From a virus, in the IMG/VR virus record IMGVR_UViG_3300020450_000064, positions 1-29,934 of that record: a stretch of 29,934 nucleotides of DNA, one strand, 5' to 3'. The position numbers were made by a program, and so were the translations under genes. Every line of letters starts with the position of its first letter. The stretch's first letter is position 1. Positions 23,465 through 29,590 of this stretch are shown piece after piece. The notes below the pieces were generated by a model, which saw nothing but the letters and a program-made list of their open reading frames with translations, had not been told where the DNA came from and made no database searches.

Positions 23465-23629
23465 GTGAACGGACGATTGAATAAAGTTCAAATGCTCGCA
23501 AAGATCTTGCGAATGAAAGATGGTTTACATAGGCATCAATGGTATCCTCATTGGAGTAACAATGAGAGAGCAGCAGCACAGATGATCTTAAACAACGTCC
23601 TAGATGTACTTGATGAATACTGGGAGTAA
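23465..23629 (+). CDS. Small protein after talC, unknown
   Basis: 54 residues with a GTG start directly after the talC stop. Helical and basic at first (LNKVQMLAKILRMKDGLHRH), then QWYPHWSNNERAAAQ and NNVLDVLDEYWE. Trp-rich for its size. I recall similar small proteins in other cyanophages. An alternative start is the ATG at codon 10. Function unknown. Confidence 0.65.
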   Translation: MNGRLNKVQMLAKILRMKDGLHRHQWYPHWSNNERAAAQMILNNVLDVLDEYWE

Positions 23630-23633
23630 TCCA

Positions 23634-23801
23634 ATGCAAAAGAAAAATTTAAAGGTATTAGTTGCTGACCTAGAAAGAGCAATAGCAGAACTAAAAGCAG
23701 AGGTATATTCAGATACCACTGCCTATAGTACTATAAGTAGTGATACTGATAAACATACTACTTACTTTGACATCAACGACGAAGACGGAATGTGCGACTA
23801 A
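23634..23801 (+). CDS. Small conserved-looking cyanophage protein
   Basis: 55 residues, preceded by TGGGAG as ribosome site. MQKKNLKVLVADLERAIAELKAEVYSD is a clear helix; the second half is Ser/Thr/Asp-rich and ends DEDGMCD. Its 3' end overlaps the reading frame of the GIY-YIG gene by 62 bases. Similar short proteins occur in other T4-like cyanophages, from memory. Function unknown. Confidence 0.68.
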   Translation: MQKKNLKVLVADLERAIAELKAEVYSDTTAYSTISSDTDKHTTYFDINDEDGMCD

Positions 23802-24228
23802 CTATGAAAATCCCTGGCTATATCAAGGTTCAACTTTCTCTTCTGACGATATTGGCAATTTCGTCGGTTTCGTCTACCGCATTACAAATCTACAAAATGG
23901 GAAGGTCTACATCGGGAGAAAGTATTTCTACCAAAAACGAAAACCTAAAGGAGGCAAGCGACGTGTTACGTCAGAGTCTGACTGGAAGCGGTATTACGGA
24001 AGCTCTGCAGAACTTAAACAAGACGTTAAAGAGTTTGGAAAAAACATATTCAAAAGGGAAATTATAAGCCTACATAAAACACAGGGGAGAGTTAACTATG
24101 AGGAGACTCGTCAACTCTTTCTCAACAACGTACTTACGGAGGCAGATGCTGATGGTAAACCTAAATTCTACAATAGCAACATACTTGGTAGGTACATGCG
24201 TAAAGACTACTTTAATGGTTGCGACTAA
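23740..24228 (+). CDS. GIY-YIG (SegE-type) free-standing endonuclease
   Basis: The open frame gives 162 residues from a GTG. The domain begins near residue 43 with GFVYRITNLQNGKVYIGRKY, the GIY-YIG core, followed by a Lys-rich loop (QKRKPKGGKRR), ESDWKRYYGSS and a helix with FKREI and E121 in NYEETRQLF. This fits the SegE-type group related to homing endonucleases that cut DNA to promote their own inheritance. The true start is unclear: no in-frame ATG precedes NYENPWLYQG, so GTG at 23740 or TTG at 23767 is likely. Function could also be structural DNA processing. Confidence 0.75.
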   Translation: MILINILLTLTSTTKTECATNYENPWLYQGSTFSSDDIGNFVGFVYRITNLQNGKVYIGRKYFYQKRKPKGGKRRVTSESDWKRYYGSSAELKQDVKEFGKNIFKREIISLHKTQGRVNYEETRQLFLNNVLTEADADGKPKFYNSNILGRYMRKDYFNGCD

Positions 24229-24247
24229 CTAATCTTTATAGTATAAT
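24219..24247 (+). promoter_or_regulatory. Possible sigma70-type promoter
   Basis: TTGCGA (24219-24224, four of six consensus bases), 17-base spacer, TATAAT (24242-24247). It overlaps the end of the endonuclease gene and would drive the three small genes at 24272-24912. Confidence 0.5.
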
Positions 24248-24271
24248 AACGGTTAGCAATAGGTATTCTCC

Positions 24272-24400
24272 ATGAAAGACGATTCGCATATTGATCTATG
24301 CAATGAATGGATGACAGAGGAGTATATTGATTTAATCATAGATCAGTTACATCACTTTGCTGAAATAGGCATGGAGGATGAGGGTTCAATTCCTTCCTAA
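24272..24400 (+). CDS. Small acidic protein, unknown
   Basis: 42 residues, 25 bases after a TATAAT box. Acidic and helical (MTEEYIDLIIDQLHHFAE) with a short tail. The ribosome site (AGGT) is weak. A UUCG hairpin begins at its stop codon. No family recognised; the coding assignment rests on position and composition. Confidence 0.5.
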   Translation: MKDDSHIDLCNEWMTEEYIDLIIDQLHHFAEIGMEDEGSIPS

Positions 24401-24425
24401 CCGATTCCCTTCGGGGATAATGGTT
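24399..24425 (+). other. UUCG-tetraloop hairpin between small genes
   Basis: AACC-g-AT-t-CCC-TTCG-GGGAT-aat-GGTT forms a long stem with small bulges and a C(UUCG)G loop. No T-run follows, so read-through to 24443 is expected. Second such hairpin in the window (the other is at 503-519). Confidence 0.55.
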
Positions 24426-24442
24426 CATTAAGGCAAACTCTT

Positions 24443-24634
24443 ATGGAAAGATTCTCACAAAGCATTCAAATTTTAAGGGATGCAGTCGATAGAAAGATTA
24501 TTCTTGACATCGAATATCCAGTAATCTATAACCAGATTATGAGATTCTTAGAGACAAAAGGTGTTCAATTCTACGGTGATGTAGATGAGAACTACGACAT
24601 TTTTTTAAACCAATTAGAAAAGGTACTACTATGA
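24443..24634 (+). CDS. Small helical protein, unknown
   Basis: 63 residues (MERFSQSIQILRDAVDRKI, then YNQIMRFLETKGVQFYGD), mixed helix and strand. It overlaps the next start as ATGA. The ribosome site is weak (AAGGCA). The preceding UUCG hairpin separates it from the 42-residue gene. No family recognised. Confidence 0.6.
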   Translation: MERFSQSIQILRDAVDRKIILDIEYPVIYNQIMRFLETKGVQFYGDVDENYDIFLNQLEKVLL

Positions 24635-24912
24635 CTTGCGGATTACTACACTCTAAATTAAATACAGCAATCTCTGCTGTAAAGGAAGCATTAAAAGAAG
24701 CTTTAGATAGTCCAGATTTTGATAAAGATACACTCGATGAGTTATGGATGATTCATTCAAGACTGGCATCTGTAGTGGATAAGACATCACATAATCATGA
24801 TGATGGGTCAATATCTATTGAGACACCTGACTTCAAAGGATATAACTTTGATCTCTATAAGAACGATCCGCTATCAGGATCGGTAACGTTTCCTGTAACA
24901 GAGGAGGTATAA
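24631..24912 (+). CDS. Small acidic protein, unknown
   Basis: 93 residues, ATGA overlap with the previous gene. The N-terminal half is helical (LNTAISAVKEALKEALDSP), followed by SRLASVVDKTSHNHDDGS and an acidic beta-like tail. Ends with GAGGAGGTATAAATA: the stop codon lies inside a perfect late-promoter octamer. No family recognised. Confidence 0.6.
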   Translation: MTCGLLHSKLNTAISAVKEALKEALDSPDFDKDTLDELWMIHSRLASVVDKTSHNHDDGSISIETPDFKGYNFDLYKNDPLSGSVTFPVTEEV

Positions 24913-24915
24913 ATA
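24908..24915 (+). promoter_or_regulatory. Exact late-promoter octamer before a gene-free stretch
   Basis: TATAAATA overlaps the stop codon of the preceding gene. No gene follows before the terminator at 24994, so a start here would give an RNA of roughly 90 bases. It may instead be chance overlap with the stop codon. Confidence 0.4.
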
Positions 24916-24993
24916 GAAGAGTCTTTGCCAATAGACATTCCAAAAACTAGATGGTATAAGCGAGATTGTTATTATACATTAGTCAATCTTATA

Positions 24994-25022
24994 AGGGTCA
25001 TCAGAAATGATGATCCTTTTTT
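24994..25022 (+). terminator. Intrinsic terminator before the hli cluster
   Basis: AGGGTCATC (24994-25002) pairs with GATGATCCT (25009-25017), with one G-T pair, followed by a run of six T. A second hairpin just upstream, TATAA-gcg-AGATTG with CAATCTTATA (24956-24994), precedes it. Confidence 0.87.
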
Positions 25023-25057
25023 ATATGGATTTATATATATTTTCTGCATTTAGGGGG

Positions 25058-25086
25058 TTGACATAACTTAATCTTTTATATATAAT
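25058..25086 (+). promoter_or_regulatory. Consensus sigma70-type promoter of the hli cluster
   Basis: TTGACA (25058-25063), 17-base spacer, TATAAT (25081-25086). Both hexamers and the spacing match the consensus exactly, predicting a start near 25093 and a leader of about 20 bases before the first hli gene. Confidence 0.92.
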
Positions 25087-25111
25087 ATTGTTACGTTTCT
25101 TAACAAAACTT

Positions 25112-25312
25112 ATGACAACAGTTACAGAATCAGGTGGAAGACAGAACATGTACCCAACTGAAACACGTCCATACTTGGATGAATCTTACGAGGGTTACGG
25201 TCCTAATGCTGAAAAACTCAATGGTAGACTAGCAATGCTTGGTCTTGTAACAGGATTCATTTCATACTTCTTCTCAGGAAGTTTCTTTTTCTTTGGAATC
25301 TTAGGATTCTAA
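25112..25312 (+). CDS. hli: High-light-inducible protein (first of four)
   Basis: 66 residues from the ATG at 25112; the frame is open further but upstream codons lie at the promoter. A 30-residue polar N terminus leads into the chlorophyll-binding helix NAEKLNGRLAMLGLVTGFIS (E-x-x-N-G-R-x-A-M-x-G), then a second very Phe-rich stretch (FFSGSFFFFGILGF). It lacks the TGQxIPG end of the other three. Hli proteins bind chlorophyll and protect photosystems from excess light, here during infection. Confidence 0.93.
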   Translation: MTTVTESGGRQNMYPTETRPYLDESYEGYGPNAEKLNGRLAMLGLVTGFISYFFSGSFFFFGILGF

Positions 25313-25389
25313 AGAGTAACAAAAATGTTACACAATTTCACAAGATGAAATTTCAATCACAATTCACAATCACACAGAGGTACAAACTC

Positions 25390-25497
25390 ATGACTCCAGA
25401 AGCAGAAAGATTTAACGGTTGGGCAGCGATGCTCGGTTTCGTAGCAGCAGTAGGTGCATACGCAACAACAGGTCAAGTAATACCAGGTATTTTTTAA
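25390..25497 (+). CDS. hli: High-light-inducible protein, short form (second)
   Basis: 35 residues: MTPEAERFNGWAAMLGFVAA then YATTGQVIPGIF. One chlorophyll-binding helix (E-x-F-N-G-x-x-A-M-L-G) and the typical phage Hli ending TGQxIPG. AGAGG lies 11 bases before this ATG, so it is preferred over an in-frame ATG at 25345. The 77-base gap from the previous gene holds two hairpins (25316-25331, 25334-25352) without T-runs. Confidence 0.9.
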   Translation: MTPEAERFNGWAAMLGFVAAVGAYATTGQVIPGIF

Positions 25498-25610
25498 TGA
25501 ACAACAACGACATCCTACTTAAAGCACAAGGTCGTGCAGCAATGATGGGATTCATTTTCTTATGTGGATCTTACATCGTTACAGGTCAACTTATCCCAGG
25601 CATAGTATAA
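25497..25610 (+). CDS. hli: High-light-inducible protein, short form (third)
   Basis: 37 residues starting in a TAATG overlap with the previous gene. The helix KAQGRAAMMGFIFLCGS carries G-R-A-A-M-M-G in place of the usual N-G-R-x-A-M-x-G and lacks the upstream Glu pair, which may weaken chlorophyll binding. Ends VTGQLIPGIV. Overlaps the next start by one base. Confidence 0.88.
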   Translation: MNNNDILLKAQGRAAMMGFIFLCGSYIVTGQLIPGIV

Positions 25611-25780
25611 TGTTCGGAACAAGATCACAAGACGTAGAGAACGTCGCTTCAACTAGGAAGCAACCAGAAAAAGAAAAGGTTGTAGCAGAACGTGTAAACG
25701 GTCAAGCAGCAATCTTAGGATGCGTAGCACTTATCGGTGCGTATGCAACAACAGGTCAAATCATACCAGGCATATTCTAA
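25610..25780 (+). CDS. hli: High-light-inducible protein (fourth)
   Basis: 56 residues from the ATG in a TAATG overlap. A 30-residue charged N terminus precedes AERVNGQAAILGCVALIGAYA and the end TTGQIIPGIF, nearly identical to the second copy. Gln and Ile replace Arg and Met in the N-G-R-x-A-M core. It shares a transcript with the other three and the next membrane peptide. Confidence 0.92.
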   Translation: MFGTRSQDVENVASTRKQPEKEKVVAERVNGQAAILGCVALIGAYATTGQIIPGIF

Positions 25781-25866
25781 TGACCAAAGAAAAAACTGCA
25801 GGACTTACTATACTACTATCAATATTTGCAGTGGTATCTTCAAGTTCTGTCCCAGTTTTTGTATAG
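25780..25866 (+). CDS. 28-residue membrane peptide after hli genes
   Basis: TAATG overlap with the fourth hli. MTKEKTAG then LTILLSIFAVVSSSSVPVFV is a single membrane span. No match to a photosystem subunit I can defend, though position with hli genes suggests thylakoid location. Translation is likely through coupling. Confidence 0.6.
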   Translation: MTKEKTAGLTILLSIFAVVSSSSVPVFV

Positions 25867-25921
25867 TTTTCAAAACTTTACAAAACTAAATACTTACTCG
25901 TAACAAAAATACACAAATCTA

Positions 25922-26092
25922 ATGGACTTATTGTCAACATCAAATGAAATCTCCCCGATAGCAGCAATCTTATGGTGCTTCTATCCTATATCAGCATTGG
26001 TTGTTATCAATTTGTTCTTATCACTTGGTCAGGATGACGACGATGATGATCAAGGAGGTGGGATTATGATTCCTGCATATCAAGGAGCATAA
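25922..26092 (+). CDS. Small membrane protein with poly-Asp tail
   Basis: 56 residues. One membrane span (AAILWCFYPISALVVINLFL) is followed by a run of six Asp and a GGG-rich tail ending MIPAYQGA. CTAAATA, a possible late-promoter variant, lies 29 bases upstream. I recall similar short proteins beside hli and psbA in cyanophages. The acidic patch could bind metal or a basic partner; function unknown. Confidence 0.65.
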   Translation: MDLLSTSNEISPIAAILWCFYPISALVVINLFLSLGQDDDDDDQGGGIMIPAYQGA

Positions 26093-26141
26093 TCATAACT
26101 TATTAATTTTTTTAAACAAACGCTGAGGAGCACAAGCACAA

Positions 26142-26243
26142 ATGACTCAATTTTTATTGAAGAACGCAGGATTCATGCCTGTATTTGAATTTTTATTCTT
26201 TCTAACTGTTGGAATTACAGCAGGATCACTAGGACTAATCTAA
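26142..26243 (+). CDS. 33-residue membrane peptide
   Basis: MTQFLLKNAGFMPVFEFLFFLTVGITAGSLGLI: one Phe-rich membrane span with a Gly-rich end. GAGGAG lies 11 bases upstream, a long spacing. The FFLTVGITAG stretch is faintly like the PetM subunit of cytochrome b6f, but this is too short to rely on. It overlaps the next start (TAATG). Confidence 0.6.
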   Translation: MTQFLLKNAGFMPVFEFLFFLTVGITAGSLGLI

Positions 26244-26404
26244 TGAGTGATTACATGTCACAATCATACCACGATGTTATGCAAGTATACAGACGACCTA
26301 TGTCTGTGAGATATATTCCTAACATACTAGGATCGTTTGTGACATTTTCAATCTTATTCATAGTGTTACCTAAAATATCATATGCATTGCAAAACGTTAG
26401 TTAG
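26243..26404 (+). CDS. Small single-span membrane protein
   Basis: 53 residues, TAATG overlap with the previous gene. Polar, basic N terminus (YHDVMQVYRRPMSVRYIP) then one span (NILGSFVTFSILFIVLP) and a short tail. Basic residues before the span predict the N terminus in the cytoplasm. Last gene of the membrane cluster; a late promoter follows. Function unknown. Confidence 0.6.
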   Translation: MSDYMSQSYHDVMQVYRRPMSVRYIPNILGSFVTFSILFIVLPKISYALQNVS

Positions 26405-26412
26405 TATGCTAG

Positions 26413-26420
26413 TATAAATA
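26413..26420 (+). promoter_or_regulatory. T4-type late promoter TATAAATA
   Basis: Exact late-promoter octamer 21 bases before the ATG at 26442 and just after a membrane-protein stop codon. It would place the 63-residue gene and the halogenase group under late control. Confidence 0.75.
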
Positions 26421-26441
26421 TTGGTAGAATTTAATTTTATT

Positions 26442-26633
26442 ATGTCGGCAGATAAAGGAAATGCAATCACATGGGTTGCAACAAGAAAGGTAGATGATTA
26501 CCTTGAGTACCTAGTATCAGCAACTGCATGGAACCCAGACAAGAGGTTCGCAAAAATATTTGATACAAAAACAAAAGCAAGAGCATTCTTAAAAGAGTGT
26601 GGACAAAAAGGAACTGTTCGTAAACACGCATGA
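26442..26633 (+). CDS. Small conserved-looking protein, unknown
   Basis: 63 residues from the ATG at 26442 (the frame is open from a TTG at 26421, inside the promoter region). AITWVATRKVDDYLEYLVSA, then FAKIFDTKTKARAFLKECG: a small beta-beta-alpha-like fold, basic at the end. First gene after the late promoter and overlapping the oxygenase start as ATGA. No family recognised. Confidence 0.62.
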   Translation: MSADKGNAITWVATRKVDDYLEYLVSATAWNPDKRFAKIFDTKTKARAFLKECGQKGTVRKHA

Positions 26634-27214
26634 CAGTAAGGAAGATACCTTTAATCACACCAATAGCATTATCAAGCGTTCCAAATCATGAATCCATTAA
26701 GTCTAACTTGATGGATTTAATTAATTCTTGTGATGCAAGAAGAATTTTAGATGAGAAAGTTAATACTTTAGATATTACTAGGTGTGATTATGACATGGAA
26801 ATACCTAATGAGGATTTCGTAGACAACCCAAGACCTTGGGTTGATTATCTGCGACCACATTTAGTTCCTGTTATCCAAGAGATATATGACCAGTTAGGAT
26901 TTGATACTCTACAGGTACATAAGATATGGTTTCAACAGTACGACACTGAGTCAATACATGGATGGCATGTGCATACTTATGCTCAGTGGACTAGCGTATA
27001 TTATCTTGATCTTCCAGATGAATCACCACGAACAGAAATAATAAATCCATTTACACAGAACGATATACAAACACTAGAAATTAAGGAGGGTGACGTTGTT
27101 ATGTTTCCAAGTTATGTGATACATCAAGCACCTAGAAATAAAGGAACTAAGACTAAGACTATAATTAGTTGGAATAGTTGTGCTGACATTAGACCTGGTT
27201 ATGAAGTTCAATAG
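26630..27214 (+). CDS. Putative 2OG-Fe(II) oxygenase beside the halogenase
   Basis: 194 residues resembling the 2OG-FeII_Oxy_5 (TIGR02466-like) family. The H-x-H segment H113-V-H115 with WTSVYYLDLP matches that family's HxH...SGVYYL motif, and H165 in FPSYVIHQAP is the distal His; KTIISWN closes the sheet. Such enzymes are predicted oxygenases of unknown substrate. Starts in an ATGA overlap with the previous gene and overlaps the halogenase by 14 bases, so the two are tightly coupled. Confidence 0.78.
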   Translation: MTVRKIPLITPIALSSVPNHESIKSNLMDLINSCDARRILDEKVNTLDITRCDYDMEIPNEDFVDNPRPWVDYLRPHLVPVIQEIYDQLGFDTLQVHKIWFQQYDTESIHGWHVHTYAQWTSVYYLDLPDESPRTEIINPFTQNDIQTLEIKEGDVVMFPSYVIHQAPRNKGTKTKTIISWNSCADIRPGYEVQ

Positions 27215-28718
27215 TATTGTAATTGTAGGTGGTGGTAGTGCAGGATGGATGACTGCTGCTACTTTAGTTAAAGTATTTCCAGACAAAAAGATAACAGTAA
27301 TAGAACCAGAGAAACAATCTGGTATTGGTGTAGGTGAGAGCACTACACAATTAATGAGAAGGTGGCAAGAATTATTAGAGATACCTAATGAAGATTTTAT
27401 AACCAAGTTTGATGGAACTAATAAACTTGCTATAAAATTTGAAAATTTTCATAAAAAAGGTGACTCATTTTACTATCCCTTTGGTCGTATAGATCAGAGG
27501 CATTACAATGTACAAGAATGGTTTGCACATCAGTATCTAAGTAAGAAACCTTTTGAAGATTTTGTAAATGATATGTCACCCATATCAGAATGCTTAGAGA
27601 ACAATACAGTTCCAGAACAAATTGACTTTTGGAAATTAGATAAGGATGCTGCATGGCACTTTGACACTCATAAATTCTATACCTATTTGCGTGATGAATA
27701 TTGCATACCTAGAGGAGTAAATGTAATCAAGGGAGAAGTTTACTACACTCTATTAGATGAAGAGAAGTATATCAAAGGTGTTATATTAGGTAATGATGTA
27801 ACAGTTATAGGTGATCTATACTTTGACTGTTCTGGATTCAATCGTGTCTTAATACAGGATGCACTTAAAGTTCCTTGGGTTGAGTTTAATAATAAAACAT
27901 ATACTAATAGTGCATGGGCAGCACAGAGACCTTACAAAGATAAGGAAAAGGAATTAAAGTTATACACAAACTCAGTTGCTATGTCTAGTGGATGGGTATG
28001 GGAGATACCACATTGGAATAGTATGGGAACTGGATATAATTATTCTGATGAACATATTGATAAGTATGATGCACTAGACGAGTTTAAAAGATATCTTGGT
28101 CCTGCTGTTGCAGAGGAGATGGAGTTTAAACATATCAAGACTAGGAATGGTATGAGTGAGAGGATGTGGGTACGTAATTGTGTCAGCATAGGATTGAGTG
28201 GTGCATTTATAGAACCATTAGAATCAAATGGATTGATGAGTATACATGAGTTCCTACTTGTGTTTTGTAACATTGCTGAAGGTAAAGATACACTCAATAG
28301 TTTTGATGCACATTCATTTAATCATGTGTGTAGAGAACAGTTCTTATACTTTGCAGACTTCATTACCTTACACTATGCTATGACTGCTAGAAATGATACT
28401 GCCTTCTGGCATGACATACAAATGCAAGACTTTACTGATAGTCCTTTACTGAAACAGGTATATGATATACGTGGAGGATCTTTCTGGAATCTACCTAAGA
28501 CACTTACCTTTGAAAATTTAAACGCTACTCTTTATATGATTGCAGGACATAAAATCAATCCATATACTCAGGTCAAGTTATCTAACATGAAGTTTTGGGA
28601 TGAGGGATTTAATATGAAGACAGAGAATTTAGGTAGTGTTATTCAAAGATACAATGAGATAAAGAAAGGTCTACAGTTCCCATCAGCAGTGGAGTATTAT
28701 GGAAATTATCACAGATAA
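27201..28718 (+). CDS. prnA: Flavin-dependent tryptophan-halogenase-like enzyme
   Basis: 505 residues from the ATG at 27201; a GTG upstream is less likely. FAD site VGGGSAGWMTAA (GGGSAG at 10-15) and GVGESTTQ; halogenase motif WVWEIP (265-270, the WxWxIP signature that blocks monooxygenase activity). K75 in TNKLAIKF aligns with catalytic Lys79 of PrnA and E341 in EPLESNG with Glu346. Known members use FADH2, O2 and chloride or bromide to halogenate tryptophan or other indoles. All key residues are present; the substrate, free or protein-bound, is unknown. Trp-halogenase genes have been noted in some cyanophages. Confidence 0.9.
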   Translation: MKFNSIVIVGGGSAGWMTAATLVKVFPDKKITVIEPEKQSGIGVGESTTQLMRRWQELLEIPNEDFITKFDGTNKLAIKFENFHKKGDSFYYPFGRIDQRHYNVQEWFAHQYLSKKPFEDFVNDMSPISECLENNTVPEQIDFWKLDKDAAWHFDTHKFYTYLRDEYCIPRGVNVIKGEVYYTLLDEEKYIKGVILGNDVTVIGDLYFDCSGFNRVLIQDALKVPWVEFNNKTYTNSAWAAQRPYKDKEKELKLYTNSVAMSSGWVWEIPHWNSMGTGYNYSDEHIDKYDALDEFKRYLGPAVAEEMEFKHIKTRNGMSERMWVRNCVSIGLSGAFIEPLESNGLMSIHEFLLVFCNIAEGKDTLNSFDAHSFNHVCREQFLYFADFITLHYAMTARNDTAFWHDIQMQDFTDSPLLKQVYDIRGGSFWNLPKTLTFENLNATLYMIAGHKINPYTQVKLSNMKFWDEGFNMKTENLGSVIQRYNEIKKGLQFPSAVEYYGNYHR

Positions 28719-29352
28719 AACTATCTTTGATATAAACAACCCATACCCAGAGACCTTTAAGGTCGGTGAGTTAGAGGTATTAATATTCAATGATTTTTTA
28801 AAGAAACCTGATGAGTATAAGAAACTCTTAAAACAAATACCTGTCTTTGAATCTGATTACTTTTATCCTACTGCATCACCTGGTTGGAGACAGTTAATAC
28901 CATATGAGTTCTTTCTTAAGATAGAAAGTTTACTTAGTAATTGGGTAGGTTTTAATCCTTGGGTAGAACAATCATTTACTAACATCTATAAGGATAAGAT
29001 GAGATGTAACTGTAAAGCATGGTACCCTCATCATGATAGTAAAGAATATGTATTGAACTTATGGTTGAGTGAAGGTCAAGGTGGCACAGCATTTTATACT
29101 TGGAATAATTATGCTCAAGGTATACATTTACCAGAACATATACAAGATAAAGTTTTTAGTAAACAAGTTCGTGGTTCATTTGATTATGAAGAGTTTGTTG
29201 GTGATGAAAACTGGAAGATGTATCACCTTGAACCCATACAATACAATCGTGCTATCTTTTATAATGGAAATTATTTTCACTCAGCATACTTACCGAAACA
29301 ATCATACACTGATGACATCAGGTATTCTCTAGTGCTCATGGGGAATGAGTAG
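28699..29352 (+). CDS. DUF6445-like oxygenase-fold protein
   Basis: 217 residues, overlapping the halogenase end by 20 bases. The 2OG-oxygenase metal set looks complete: H111-H112-D113 in WYPHHDSKEYVLNLWL (H111/D113), H194 in NGNYFHSAYLP and R208 in DDIRYSLVLMG. GQGGTAFYTWNN is the sheet connecting them. DUF6445 proteins, as I recall, often sit beside tryptophan-halogenase genes in bacteria such as Caulobacterales and Xanthomonadales, matching this location. Reaction unknown. Confidence 0.8.
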   Translation: MEIITDKTIFDINNPYPETFKVGELEVLIFNDFLKKPDEYKKLLKQIPVFESDYFYPTASPGWRQLIPYEFFLKIESLLSNWVGFNPWVEQSFTNIYKDKMRCNCKAWYPHHDSKEYVLNLWLSEGQGGTAFYTWNNYAQGIHLPEHIQDKVFSKQVRGSFDYEEFVGDENWKMYHLEPIQYNRAIFYNGNYFHSAYLPKQSYTDDIRYSLVLMGNE

Positions 29353-29410
29353 ATTTACTCAATAAGACAAACTTATAATATTCATTAAGAATTGTAATAA
29401 TCAAATACTC

Positions 29411-29440
29411 TTGACAGAGTTACATATCTTCATATATAAT
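29411..29440 (+). promoter_or_regulatory. Sigma70-type promoter of psbA
   Basis: TTGACA (29411-29416), 18-base spacer, TATAAT (29435-29440). The predicted start near 29447 leaves a 144-base leader before the psbA ATG. The 29353-29410 stretch before it is AT-rich with no gene or terminator seen. Confidence 0.88.
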
Positions 29441-29446
29441 ATATAA

Positions 29447-29590
29447 CGTGGGGTTTTCCACACAGACCACTGCTCCCAACCAAGACCTCTGTAGGCAGTA
29501 TAATACTTCGTCTTTCATATCCAGTAGCGAGGGGTTACTGGAAATAAGTTTCGCATCTTCCCTGATGCCCTACTTACAAACGTCCTAATA
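29447..29590 (+). promoter_or_regulatory. Structured psbA leader (PhotoRC-like candidate)
   Basis: The leader folds into several hairpins: GTGG/CCAC at its 5' end (29448, 29458), ACTGC/GCAGT (29469, 29495), TCCAGTA/TACTGGA with a 9-base loop (29520, 29536), and GCATC/GATGC (29553, 29564). PhotoRC RNA motifs are known upstream of psbA in cyanobacteria and cyanophages; I cannot confirm by eye that this is one of them. No strong ribosome site precedes the ATG, so the leader may control translation. Confidence 0.5.

Noticed and set aside
23792-24067. 91-codon + strand frame with a hydrophobic start
   Set aside because: It lies entirely inside the GIY-YIG gene in another frame; the endonuclease has clear family motifs and this frame has none.
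25345-25389. Upstream in-frame ATG for the second hli gene
   Set aside because: No ribosome site before it, and it lies next to a hairpin; the ATG at 25390 has AGAGG upstream and gives the standard short Hli.
29499-29504. Second TATAAT within the psbA leader as another promoter
   Set aside because: No acceptable -35 box at 16-18 bases upstream, and it overlaps a hairpin arm of the leader.
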